DNA of 64,000 nt. It comes from JAGPUQ01 sp036677085. Its GTDB lineage: Bacteria > Pseudomonadota > Gammaproteobacteria > Pseudomonadales > Porticoccaceae. Below are positions 55,581 through 63,367 of this stretch, one piece after another. A model generated the notes under the pieces. That model had not been told where the DNA came from. It saw only the letters and a list, made by a program, of their open reading frames with translations, and did no database searches. Position 1 is the first letter of the stretch; each line of letters begins with the position of its first letter. The position numbers and the translations under genes are program-made. The stretch is from assembly GCA_036677085.1 (NCBI GenBank), contig JAKFFI010000037.1, positions 49,834 through 113,833 on the forward strand, in the 5' to 3' direction.

Positions 55581-55850
55581 TTGGCCAACACACCCCAGGC
55601 GAAAAAGCGCGCTCGTCAGAGCGAAAAGCGCCGCCAGCTCAAAGCTGGCCAGCGCTCCATGACGCGCACCTACATCAAGAAAGTCCAGGCCGCGCTGTTG
55701 GCCGGTGATCTGGAAGCTGCCAAGGCCGCCTACGCCGCCGCCGTGCCGGTGCTGGATCGCATCGCCGACAAGGGCGTGATCCACAAGAACAAGGCCGCGC
55801 GCTACAAGAGCCGGCTCAACGCCCATATCAAGGCACTGGCCAGCGGCTGA
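55581..55850 (+). CDS. rpsT: 30S ribosomal protein S20
   Basis: A primary 16S-binding protein, 89 residues and strongly basic. MANTPQAKKRARQSEKRR, RTYIKKVQAALLAGD and GVIHKNKAARYKSRLN are conserved. It starts at TTG 55581 with GGAG upstream (55568-55571); the frame could open at TTG 55572, but ANTPQAKK is the known N-terminus. E. coli rpsT also uses a UUG start, important for its autoregulation, so the rare codon appears conserved. A strong promoter precedes it and a 10-bp hairpin terminator follows. Confidence 0.97.
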   Translation: MANTPQAKKRARQSEKRRQLKAGQRSMTRTYIKKVQAALLAGDLEAAKAAYAAAVPVLDRIADKGVIHKNKAARYKSRLNAHIKALASG

Positions 55851-55873
55851 GTTTTCCCGCTATGCCTCCCCTG

Positions 55874-55904
55874 CAAAGCCGGCTGATGCCGGCTTTGTCG
55901 TTTT
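55874..55904 (+). terminator. Hairpin terminator of rpsT
   Basis: CAAAGCCGGC (55874-55883) and GCCGGCTTTG (55888-55897) form a 10-bp stem with a TGAT loop, followed by TCGTTTT. It starts 24 bases after the rpsT stop. Confidence 0.8.
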
Positions 55905-55934
55905 CGGGATTGTTTTCGGGATCGTTTTCGGCCT
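55899..55934 (+). repeat. Three tandem 12-base repeats
   Basis: CGTTTTCGGGAT, TGTTTTCGGGAT and CGTTTTCGGCCT lie head to tail at 55899-55910, 55911-55922 and 55923-55934, beginning in the T tract of the rpsT terminator. They lie in the 263-base gap between convergent rpsT and proB. Possibly slippage-derived; extra T runs could reinforce termination. Confidence 0.55.
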
Positions 55935-56113
55935 TCGCGTGCGCCTGCCGGCAACCTTGTGGCGGCGAGAAGTCGGGCGGCGAACGCAACCCCAACACTC
56001 TCGCCGCTCCAGGCGTCGATTGGCGCCCAAGTCGGCCATAATAAGTGGGCGGACCTATTTTTGCCGGGAGCACATCCGGTCGTCGACAGGGCCCGGTTTG
56101 GCTGGATGTTGAT

Positions 56114-57241
56114 TCAGATCAGCACCAGATTGTCGCGGTGGATCAACTCGGCGTCGCCCCCGTAGCCCAGCACTTCCGGGATACGGTCGCTGCCCAGGCC
56201 GGCGATGCGCCGGGTCTCTTCGCTGCTGTAGTTGATCAGGCCGCGGGCGATCTCGCGCCCGTCCTCGGCGAGGCAGCGCACCAGATCGCCCCGGGCGTAG
56301 TCGCCTGCGCAGCGCAAGACGCCCACCGGCAGCAGACTGCTCCCCGACTTCTGCAATACGCGCACCGCGCCGGCATCCAGCGTGAGCGCGCCCTTGGCTT
56401 GCAACTGCCCCGCCAGCCATTGCTTGCGCGCCACCAGGGGCTCGCAGTCGGCAACCAGCAAAGTGCCCAGCAGTTCGCCCTCGGCGAGCCGGGTCAGCAC
56501 CTGGTCGATGCGTCCCCCGGCGATCAGGGTGTGCGCGCCCGAGCGTGCGGCGAGTCGCGCCGCGCGCAGCTTGGTGATCATGCCGCCGCGGCTGAGCTGG
56601 CTGGCGCTGCCGCCGGCGATGGCATCGAGGCCGAGATCCAGGGCGCGGCCGCGATGCACCAGGGTGGCGTCGGGATTGGTCCGGGGATCGGCGCTGTAGA
56701 GGCCGTCGCGGTCGGTGAGGATCACCAGCAGCGGCGCTTCGATGAGATTGGCGACCAAGGCTCCCAGGGTGTCGTTGTCGCCGAAGCGGATCTCGTCGGT
56801 GACCACGGTGTCGTTCTCATTGACCACCGGGACCACGCCCAGCTTGATGAGGGTGGTGAGGGTGCGGCGCGCATTGAGGTAGCGCTTCCGGTTCGAGAGA
56901 TCGTCGTGGTCGAGCAGAATCTGGGCGGTGTGGCGACCGTAGCGCTGAAAACAGGATTCGTAGGCCTCGATCAGGCCCATCTGACCCACGGCGGCGGCGG
57001 CTTGCAGTTCGTGCAGTTCGCGCGGGCGCTGCGCCCAGTTGAGTCGCGCCATGCCTTCGGCGATGGCGCCGGAGGAGACCAGCACGATTTCGTGGCCCCG
57101 CTCCTGAAGCGCGGCGATCTGGCCGACCCAGTCCGCGATGGCTGCACGGGCCAGACCGCGGCCGTCGTTGGTGAGCAGGGCACTGCCGATCTTCACCACC
57201 CAGCGGCGGGCGGCGGTGACCCGGCGGCGTTCAGCGTCCAC
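56114..57241 (-). CDS. proB: Glutamate 5-kinase
   Basis: First step of proline synthesis, feedback-inhibited by proline. 375 residues. The amino-acid kinase domain has VVKIGSALLTN, VLVSSGAIAEG, NENDTVVTDEIRFGDND and GGMITKLRAARLA; the C-terminal PUA domain (about 285-370) has RCLAEDGREIARGLINYSS. GTG 57241. It lies 14 bases downstream of obgE, matching the common rplU-rpmA-obgE-proB order. Converges on rpsT. Confidence 0.96.
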   Translation of the reverse strand: MDAERRRVTAARRWVVKIGSALLTNDGRGLARAAIADWVGQIAALQERGHEIVLVSSGAIAEGMARLNWAQRPRELHELQAAAAVGQMGLIEAYESCFQRYGRHTAQILLDHDDLSNRKRYLNARRTLTTLIKLGVVPVVNENDTVVTDEIRFGDNDTLGALVANLIEAPLLVILTDRDGLYSADPRTNPDATLVHRGRALDLGLDAIAGGSASQLSRGGMITKLRAARLAARSGAHTLIAGGRIDQVLTRLAEGELLGTLLVADCEPLVARKQWLAGQLQAKGALTLDAGAVRVLQKSGSSLLPVGVLRCAGDYARGDLVRCLAEDGREIARGLINYSSEETRRIAGLGSDRIPEVLGYGGDAELIHRDNLVLI

Positions 57242-57255
57242 GGCGCGGGTTCCGG

Positions 57256-58446
57256 TCAGGGGGCATGGAACACTTCGACATCATGATCATCGTCGTCTTC
57301 ATCCTGGTCCGCGAGTTCGTCATCCGCGCCGGTCCGTTGCGCCTGTAGCCAGGCGATGCGCTCGCGGGCCTCGCGTTGCATGGCTTCCTGCATTTCGCGC
57401 TCGTGACGCGCGGCTTCGGGATCTTCGGCCTGGATGCGGGCGCGCGCTTCGAGGTAATTCATCACCGCTTCGCACAGTTCGGTGGTACCCGCGCGTTCGG
57501 CGGCCGAGATCAGATGCCAGGGCGCGTCCCAGCCGAGGGCGTCCACGATAGCGGCGGCGCGCGCGCGGGCTGCGTCCGGCGGCAACAGATCGGCCTTGTT
57601 GAACACCAGCCAGCAATCCCGCTGGGCGAGCGTGGGGCTGAATTTTTCCAGTTCCCCGTGCAGGGTATGCACCGCGTGCGCCGGATCGCTGCCATCAACG
57701 GGCGCGAGATCGACGAGGTGCAACAGCAGCCGCGTACGCGTCAGGTGGCGCAGAAAGCGGATCCCGAGCCCGGCGCCGTCGGCGGCACCTTCGATCACGC
57801 CGGGCACGTCGGCGACCACGAAGCTCCGGTAGTGCTCCAGGGCGACCACCCCGAGATTGGGCACCAGCGTGGTAAACGGATAGTCGGCGACCTTGGGTCG
57901 CGCCGCGGAGATCGCGTGGATCAGGGTGGACTTCCCGGCGTTGGGCAAGCCCAGCAGGCCGACATCGGCGAGCAGCTTGAGTTCGAGGCGCAAATGGCGG
58001 GTCTCGCCTTCGCTGCCGGGGCTGGTGCGCCGGGGCGCACGATTGATGCTGGACTTGAAGCGGGCGTTGCCGAGGCCGTGGAAGCCGCCGCGCGCCACGA
58101 TCAGGCGCTCGCCCGCGGTGGTGAGGTCGCCGATGACTTCGTCGGTATCGGCATCCATCACGGTGGTGCCCACGGGGACCGGCAGCAACAGATCCTCGGC
58201 CGAGCGGCCCCGGCAGTTGGCGCCGCGGCCGCTGGCGCCGTTGTCGGCCCGGAACACGCGCTGATAGCGGTAGTCCACCAGGGTGTTGAGTCCGGGATCG
58301 GCGATCAGGATGACGCTGCCGCCATCGCCGCCATCACCGCCGTCGGGGCCGCCCTTGGGGATGTATTTCTCGCGCCGGAAGCTCATGCAACCGTTGCCGC
58401 CGTTGCCGGCGATGACATCGATGGGTGCTTCGTCGACGAATTTCAT
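57256..58446 (-). CDS. obgE: Obg family GTPase
   Basis: An essential GTPase linked to 50S assembly and stress (CgtA/ObgE). 396 residues. The Gly-rich Obg fold (1-158) includes GGPDGGDGGDGG and NGASGRGANCRG; G1 is GLPNAGKST (166-174), then switch-region DYPFTTLVPNLG, G3 ADVPGVIEGA and G4 FNKADLL. The C-terminal tail is highly acidic (DQDEDDDDHD), as in other proteobacterial Obg proteins. ATG 58446. A hairpin terminator between it and rpmA suggests it is partly uncoupled from the ribosomal protein genes. Confidence 0.97.
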   Translation of the reverse strand: MKFVDEAPIDVIAGNGGNGCMSFRREKYIPKGGPDGGDGGDGGSVILIADPGLNTLVDYRYQRVFRADNGASGRGANCRGRSAEDLLLPVPVGTTVMDADTDEVIGDLTTAGERLIVARGGFHGLGNARFKSSINRAPRRTSPGSEGETRHLRLELKLLADVGLLGLPNAGKSTLIHAISAARPKVADYPFTTLVPNLGVVALEHYRSFVVADVPGVIEGAADGAGLGIRFLRHLTRTRLLLHLVDLAPVDGSDPAHAVHTLHGELEKFSPTLAQRDCWLVFNKADLLPPDAARARAAAIVDALGWDAPWHLISAAERAGTTELCEAVMNYLEARARIQAEDPEAARHEREMQEAMQREARERIAWLQAQRTGADDELADQDEDDDDHDVEVFHAP

Positions 58447-58516
58447 GGGTGGTTTCCCCCGGAAGTTGTAGTCCCGGCGTAGCGAATCATATGCCAGGCG
58501 GGTTGGCCGCCTCCAT

Positions 58517-58543
58517 AAAAAAAGCCCCGGTAAAGGGGCTTTT
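58517..58543 (-). terminator. Intrinsic terminator after rpmA
   Basis: On the minus strand AAAAGCCCC and GGGGCTTTT form a 9-bp stem around TTTACC, followed by three more T residues. It lies 24 bases beyond the rpmA stop and should end or attenuate the rplU-rpmA transcript ahead of obgE. The symmetrical A/T flanks make it partly bidirectional. Confidence 0.85.
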
Positions 58544-58566
58544 CCGCAAGCCTGTCGCGATGGCGG

Positions 58567-58824
58567 TCAGTTGACCACGATGTCGACGAAGCGGCGGTTG
58601 TGCGGTCCCCGCACCGCGAAGCGGACAGTCCCGTCGGCGGTGGCAAACAGGGTGTGGTCGCGGCCGATGCCGACGTTGACGCCGCGGTGAAATGCGGTGC
58701 CACGCTGACGCACGATGATGCTGCCCGCGGTCACATGTTCACCGCCAAAACATTTCACGCCGAGGCGCTTGCTATGGGAGTCGCGGCCATTGCGGGTACT
58801 GCCGCCTGCCTTTTTGGTTGCCAT
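58567..58824 (-). CDS. rpmA: 50S ribosomal protein L27
   Basis: 85 residues. The conserved N-terminus MATKKAGGSTRNGRDSHSK reaches the peptidyl-transferase centre; RLGVKCFGGEHVTAGSIIVR and RGTAFHRGVNVGIGRDHTLF follow. No cleaved N-terminal extension (seen in Firmicutes) is present. ATG 58824; 23 bases downstream of rplU. An intrinsic terminator follows. Confidence 0.98.
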   Translation of the reverse strand: MATKKAGGSTRNGRDSHSKRLGVKCFGGEHVTAGSIIVRQRGTAFHRGVNVGIGRDHTLFATADGTVRFAVRGPHNRRFVDIVVN

Positions 58825-58847
58825 CGATCTGCTCCTTCAATCCGGGT

Positions 58848-59162
58848 TCAGCCGGCGCTGATGCCGGTAATTTTGATCTGGGTGTACCACTGGCGGTGGC
58901 CCATCTGCTTCATGTGGTGCTTGCGGCGATGGAATTTCATGATCCGCACCTTGTCGGCGCGGCCCTGGCTGACCACCTCGGCGGTCACCTTGCCGCCGGC
59001 CACATAGGGCGCGCCCAGCTTGATGTCGCTGCCGTCCGCCACCATCAGGACGCGGTCGAAATCGACCGTGTCGCCCGGGGCGACATTGAGTTTTTCGACG
59101 TTGAGTACTTCACCCGGTTCGACCCGGTGTTGTTTGCCGCCGCTTTCGATAACCGCGTACAT
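58848..59162 (-). CDS. rplU: 50S ribosomal protein L21
   Basis: 104 residues, binds 23S rRNA in the presence of L20. The start MYAVIESGGKQHRVEPGEVL and the C-terminal FHRRKHHMKQMGHRQWYTQIKI (in two parts) are diagnostic. ATG 59162 below a promoter at 59224-59252 and a short hairpin in the leader. It leads rplU-rpmA; ispB, which is its usual divergent neighbour, lies 25 kb away and nudC occupies that position. Confidence 0.98.
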   Translation of the reverse strand: MYAVIESGGKQHRVEPGEVLNVEKLNVAPGDTVDFDRVLMVADGSDIKLGAPYVAGGKVTAEVVSQGRADKVRIMKFHRRKHHMKQMGHRQWYTQIKITGISAG

Positions 59163-59183
59163 GCTGAACTCCCGAACGGTCCC

Positions 59184-59252
59184 GGCTTCGGACGAAGCCA
59201 GCTACCCTGTGCAAAGGGCGGCGATTCTAAGCCAGGACCCGGGTTCCCGCAA
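59184..59252 (-). promoter_or_regulatory. rplU promoter and leader hairpin
   Basis: On the minus strand TTGCGG (59252-59247) and TAGAAT (59229-59224) are 17 bases apart, predicting a start near 59217 and a leader of about 55 bases. Within the leader, GGCTTCG and CGAAGCC (59199-59184) form a 7-bp perfect inverted repeat around TC. The short loop would open to four bases or more. It may be a target for L21 autoregulation, which is inference. Confidence 0.55.
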
Positions 59253-59459
59253 GGCGCAATGGGTCCCGCGCGCCGCGCCGGACCCGGTCGGGCGGTTTCA
59301 ACGGCTGCGCCAAATCTGCTAGTGTGCGGCGGCACGGTCCGCCGCTCCTGCCGGCCGGCAGACCCCGGCGAGAACACAAACAGGCACGGCCCCACTCCTG
59401 TGCTGCCGCCCCGCGCGGGCCGCTGGCGGGCAGCGTGGCCCCGAGTGTCGCGTTGACGC

Positions 59460-59493
59460 ATTGACCGACAACAACAAATTGACCGACAACAAC
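59460..59493 (+). repeat. Perfect 16-base direct repeat upstream of nudC
   Basis: ATTGACCGACAACAAC occurs at 59460-59475 and 59478-59493, an 18-base period, 49 bases before the nudC start. The arrangement looks like a tandem operator or a duplication. No family of regulator is recognised. Confidence 0.7.
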
Positions 59494-59541
59494 GATCAGC
59501 ACTGACCACCAAATCGCCGTATCAATACAGAGGGGAATGCC

Positions 59542-60465
59542 ATGTCGATCATCAACACCTTTGCCGGCGGTCCGCTGGATCGCGCCAGTGACCGCCGTAC
59601 CGATGCCGACTGGATCGCGGCGCAGCGCGCGAAATCCGACACGCGCGTCATTCCCTACTACCGGCTGCAACCCCTGGTGGCGCCGGGCGGCAACGCCATC
59701 GGCTGGCTACCGGCCGCCGAGCTGGGCGAATTCCTCGGCGCCGATCTGCCCTGCATTTTCCTGGGCCTCGACGCCGCCGGCGTGGCGCACTTTGCGCTGG
59801 ACGTGACGGGCGTGGAGGGCGCCCCGACGCTGGAGCCCTTCCGCGGGGCGGGCCGTTTCATGGACCTGCGCGCCATCGCATTGCGCCTGCCGGTGGGCGA
59901 TCCCTCCACGCTCGCCACCGGCAAGGCCGTGCTCGACTGGCACGCGCGCCACCAGTTCTGCGCCGTGTGCGGCAGCCGCACCGCAATGCGGATGGCGGGC
60001 TACATGCGCAAATGCGACAACCAGGACTGCAATGCCGAGCACTTCCCCCGCACCGACCCGGTGGTGATCATGCTGGCTGTGCGCGGTGACGAGGCCCTGG
60101 TGGGCCGTCAGAAGAGTTTTCCCCCCGGTATGTATTCCGCGCTCGCCGGTTTCATCGAGCCGGGCGAGAACATCGAGGAGGCGGTGCGGCGCGAGATTTT
60201 CGAAGAGGCCGGCATTCGCGTCGGCGCGGTGCACTACCACTCCACCCAGCCCTGGCCCTGGCCCTCGTCGCTGATGATCGGCTGTTTTGCGGAGGCCGAA
60301 ACCACCGAGATCCATATCGACGGGAACGAGCTGGAGGAAGCCCGCTGGGTATCGCGCAACCTGCTCGCGGCCGCGTATCGCGGCGAAACCGGCACCGGCG
60401 TGCTGCTGCCGCCGCCCATGGCCATCGCCCATCAGTTGCTCAAGACCTTTATCGAGCAGGGCTGA
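59542..60465 (+). CDS. nudC: NAD(+) diphosphatase / NADH pyrophosphatase
   Basis: Hydrolyses NAD(H) to AMP and NMN(H), and removes NAD caps from RNA. 307 residues. Central zinc ribbon with Cys at about 140, 143, 158 and 163 (CAVCG, KCDNQDC). The Nudix box (about 203-225) fits GX5EX7REXXEEXG with GFIEPGEN..REIFEEAG, followed by the NudC-specific SQPWPWPSSLM-like segment (here STQPWPWPSSLM). ATG 59542. It precedes the crotonase gene by 42 bases and may be read with it. Confidence 0.96.
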   Translation: MSIINTFAGGPLDRASDRRTDADWIAAQRAKSDTRVIPYYRLQPLVAPGGNAIGWLPAAELGEFLGADLPCIFLGLDAAGVAHFALDVTGVEGAPTLEPFRGAGRFMDLRAIALRLPVGDPSTLATGKAVLDWHARHQFCAVCGSRTAMRMAGYMRKCDNQDCNAEHFPRTDPVVIMLAVRGDEALVGRQKSFPPGMYSALAGFIEPGENIEEAVRREIFEEAGIRVGAVHYHSTQPWPWPSSLMIGCFAEAETTEIHIDGNELEEARWVSRNLLAAAYRGETGTGVLLPPPMAIAHQLLKTFIEQG

Positions 60466-60507
60466 GCCCGGCCCGAACCCCGAATTCCAAGCCAGAGAAC
60501 CGCAACC

Positions 60508-61338
60508 ATGAAATACCGTGAAATTCTTTACGAGGTAAAAGACGGCGTCGCCCTGGTGACGCTCAATCGCCCCGACAAACTCAACGCCTGGACCACGCGC
60601 ATGGCGGAAGAGATCCAGGATGCCACGCTCGCGGCCGCCGAGGACGACGCGGCGCGGGTCATCGTGATCACCGGCGCGGGCCGGGGGTTTTGTTCCGGTG
60701 CCGACATGAAACTGCTGTCGGACATGGGCGGCGGCGGCAAGGGCCAGGCGGCCAGCGACGACCCCGACGACAGCCCCCGCGAGCGGCCTTCCGATGTGCG
60801 TGCCGACTACACCCACAAATATTCGTATTTTCCCGCCATTCCCAAGCCGGTGATCGCCGCCATCAACGGCCCGGTGGCCGGCATCGGACTGGTGATGACG
60901 CTCTATTGCGACATCCGCATCGCCGCGGCCGACGCCAAGTTCACCACCGCCTTCGTCAAGCGCGGGCTGATCGCCGAATACGGCGGCGCCTGGCTTGCTC
61001 CGCGCATCATGGGAACCGCCAATGCGCTGGAAATTTTCCTCTCGGGACGTGTTTTCGACGGCGTCGAGGCGCGCGATCTGGGGCTCGTGAACCGGGTGCT
61101 GCCGAGCGAGGGTTTCATGGATGCCGTCATGAAATACGCCCGCGACATGGCGCAGAACAATTCACCGCGTTCGATGGGCGTGATCAAGCACCAGATCTGG
61201 GAGAGCCTGTTCCAGGGCCTCGGCGAAGGCGTTGAGCTCTCGGTGGTGGAAATGAAAGCCAGCATCGCGAGCGAGGATTTCAAGGAAGGCGTCGCGCACT
61301 TTCTCGAAAAACGCCAGGCGCGTTTCAGCGGGCGTTGA
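60508..61338 (+). CDS. Enoyl-CoA hydratase/isomerase family protein
   Basis: Crotonase fold, 276 residues. Oxyanion-hole segments are GRGFCSGADM (58-67) and GPVAGIGLVM (121-130). The second catalytic Glu is present in KRGLIAEYGGAW (Glu about 157), but the first, usually in GGGxEL, is replaced: here GIGLVMTLYCD has no Glu. Such enzymes may hydrate, isomerise or perform another crotonase reaction. A charged, Gly-rich insert at 74-99 is unusual. ATG 60508. It leads the cluster with the SDR, thiolase-like and DUF35 genes, suggesting beta-oxidation-like degradation. Confidence 0.88.
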   Translation: MKYREILYEVKDGVALVTLNRPDKLNAWTTRMAEEIQDATLAAAEDDAARVIVITGAGRGFCSGADMKLLSDMGGGGKGQAASDDPDDSPRERPSDVRADYTHKYSYFPAIPKPVIAAINGPVAGIGLVMTLYCDIRIAAADAKFTTAFVKRGLIAEYGGAWLAPRIMGTANALEIFLSGRVFDGVEARDLGLVNRVLPSEGFMDAVMKYARDMAQNNSPRSMGVIKHQIWESLFQGLGEGVELSVVEMKASIASEDFKEGVAHFLEKRQARFSGR

Positions 61339-61387
61339 AAACATCCGCGCGGAAGCCACCACAAGAACAGAACTATCAGGGGGAAAC

Positions 61388-62170
61388 ATGGGACGAGTGG
61401 CAGGCAAGGTGGCACTGGTCACCGGCGCCGCCTCCGGGTTGGGGCGGGCGACCGCGATGCGGCTCGCGGAGGAGGGCGCACGGGTGATGGTCACCGACTG
61501 GGAAGATCGCGGCGGCGCCGAAACCGTGGACCTGATCCGCGCCGCAGGCGGCGAGGCGCAGTTCCGGCATCAGGATGTATCGAGCGAGGAGGAATGGCAG
61601 GCGACGATCGACGCGATACTCGCCACCTGGGGTCGGCTCGACGTGCTGGTCAACAATGCCGCGGTGATCATCGCCAAGTCGATCAAGGACACCAGCCTCA
61701 AGGACTGGCGCTGGCAGAACAGCATCGCCCTCGACGGCGTCTTTCTCGGCGTCAAATACGGCTGCGCGGCGATGGAGAAATCCGGCGGCGGCTCGATCAT
61801 CAACATCTCGTCCATCGCCGGCATCATCGGCCTCGACAAATCCGCTGCCTACTGCGCCGCCAAGGGCGGAGTGCGGCTGTTGACGAAAGCAGCGGCCGCC
61901 GAGTTCGCGCGCCTCAAGAACGGCGTGCGGGTGAACTCCGTGCATCCGGGCGTGATCCGCACGCCGGGCGTCGAGAAGACCATCCGCAAATACGGTGGTA
62001 CCGATAAAGAGGCGAAGGTGCGGGCGAGCTTCGAGGCCATGTCGCCGCTGGGTGAACTCGGCGAGCCGAGCGACATCGCCAACGGCGTGCTCTATCTCGC
62101 CTCCGACGAATCCAAATACATGCACGGTGCCGAGCTGGTGATCGACGCCGGCTTCAGCGCCGTGCGCTAG
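61388..62170 (+). CDS. Short-chain dehydrogenase/reductase
   Basis: 260 residues, classical SDR. Cofactor motif TGAASGLG (12-19), Asp at about 37 after the second strand (VTDWED), favouring NAD(H); NNAA at 89-92; catalytic Ser 141/142, Tyr 155 and Lys 159 (AAYCAAKGG). C-terminal ending DAGFSAVR is like cyclopentanol/3-hydroxyacyl dehydrogenases. Substrate unknown; context suggests a 3-hydroxyacyl-CoA or steroid-like alcohol. It follows the crotonase by 49 bases with GGGGGAAAC before the ATG; the thiolase-like gene follows after 24 bases. Confidence 0.9.
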   Translation: MGRVAGKVALVTGAASGLGRATAMRLAEEGARVMVTDWEDRGGAETVDLIRAAGGEAQFRHQDVSSEEEWQATIDAILATWGRLDVLVNNAAVIIAKSIKDTSLKDWRWQNSIALDGVFLGVKYGCAAMEKSGGGSIINISSIAGIIGLDKSAAYCAAKGGVRLLTKAAAAEFARLKNGVRVNSVHPGVIRTPGVEKTIRKYGGTDKEAKVRASFEAMSPLGELGEPSDIANGVLYLASDESKYMHGAELVIDAGFSAVR

Positions 62171-62194
62171 CCATTCGATACCGAAGGAGGTGGC

Positions 62195-63367
62195 ATGACC
62201 ATCAAAGGCAAAGCCTATATCGCGGGTATCTACGAGCACCCGCTGCGTGAGGGCACCGGCAAGACCGTGCCGCAACTGCACGCCGAGGTCGCCAAGGGCG
62301 CCCTCGACGACGCCGGTCTGCACAAGAACGACATCGACGCCTACTACTGCGCCGGCGACGTGCCGGGCATGGGCGGCATCAACCAGGCCGAGTACATGGG
62401 CCTCAAATTGCGCCAGATCGACAGCACCGAGACCGGCGGCTCGTCCTATGTATTGCATGTGCGCCATGCGGCACAGGCCATCGCCGCCGGCCACTGCAAA
62501 GTGGCGCTGATCACACTGGCCGGCCGCCCCCGCGCCGATGCCAAGGAAAACTACAGTGTGCGTCCCGGTGGCGGTCCGCCCGCCGACTACGGCTTCGAGG
62601 CGCCGTTCCGGCCCAGCATCGTCAACATGTACGCCATGGTCGCGAAGCGCCACATGCACGAGTTCGGCACCACCAGCGCGCAGCTCGCCTGGGTCAAGGT
62701 CGCCGCGTCCCACCACGCCCAGCACAATCCCCATGCGCTGCTGCGCGATGTGGTGACGGTGGAGGACGTGCTCAACTCACCCGTGGTCAGCGATCCGCTG
62801 CACCGCCTCGACTGCTGCGTGATGACCGATGGCGGCGGCGCCATCATCCTGGTCGCGCCCGAGATCGCGAAAAGCCTGAAGCGCCCGCGGATACGGGTGT
62901 TGGGCGCCGGGGAAGCACCCAAGCATCTCAACGGCGGCAAGGTGGATCTCACCTATTCCGGCGCGGTCTGGTCCGGCGCCGATGCCTTTGCCGAAGCCGG
63001 GGTGAAGCCCGCCGACATCAAATACGCCTCTATCTACGACTCCTTCACCATCACCGTGGTGGTGACGCTCGAAGACCTCGGCTTTTGCGCCAAGGGTAAG
63101 GGCGGGGCCTTCGTTGCCGACGGCAACCTCATCTCCGGCGTCGGCAAGCTGCCCTTCAACACCGACGGCGGCGGCCTGTGCAACAACCACCCGAGCGACC
63201 GTGGCGGCATCACCAAGGTCATCGAAGCGGTGCGCCAGGCGCGCGGCGAGGCTCATCCCAAGGTACAGGTGCCCAACTGCAATCTGGTGCTCGCCCACGG
63301 CACCGGCGGCCTGCTCGGTTCGCGCATGGGCAGCGCCACAGTGATTCTGGATCGGGAGGACGCATGA
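62195..63367 (+). CDS. Thiolase-fold protein (SCP-x/Ltp2-like) without canonical Cys
   Basis: 390 residues. The thiolase-like fold is evident (KGKAYIAGIYEHPLREG.., DGGGAIILV, the IYDSFTITVV segment and HGTGGLLGSRM near the end). At the nucleophile position, where thiolases have Cys, I read TGGSSYVLHVRH (residues 80-91), with no Cys. The usual C-terminal Cys-Gly-Gly/His-Gly is HGTGG. Lipid-transfer-protein-like enzymes such as Ltp2, which work with DUF35 proteins as retro-aldolases, also lack the Cys. Its stop overlaps the DUF35 gene (ATGA). The start has GGAGGTGGC before the ATG. Confidence 0.86.
   Translation: MTIKGKAYIAGIYEHPLREGTGKTVPQLHAEVAKGALDDAGLHKNDIDAYYCAGDVPGMGGINQAEYMGLKLRQIDSTETGGSSYVLHVRHAAQAIAAGHCKVALITLAGRPRADAKENYSVRPGGGPPADYGFEAPFRPSIVNMYAMVAKRHMHEFGTTSAQLAWVKVAASHHAQHNPHALLRDVVTVEDVLNSPVVSDPLHRLDCCVMTDGGGAIILVAPEIAKSLKRPRIRVLGAGEAPKHLNGGKVDLTYSGAVWSGADAFAEAGVKPADIKYASIYDSFTITVVVTLEDLGFCAKGKGGAFVADGNLISGVGKLPFNTDGGGLCNNHPSDRGGITKVIEAVRQARGEAHPKVQVPNCNLVLAHGTGGLLGSRMGSATVILDREDA

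Larger units (their letters stand above)
59163..59541. other. Divergent intergenic region rplU/nudC
   Basis: 379 bases without a supportable gene. It contains the rplU promoter and leader hairpin on the left (minus strand) and a perfect 16-base direct repeat just upstream of nudC on the right. A possible weak nudC promoter is TTTCAA...TAGTGT around 59300-59330, spacing 18. The middle is very GC-rich and shows nothing else. Confidence 0.6.
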
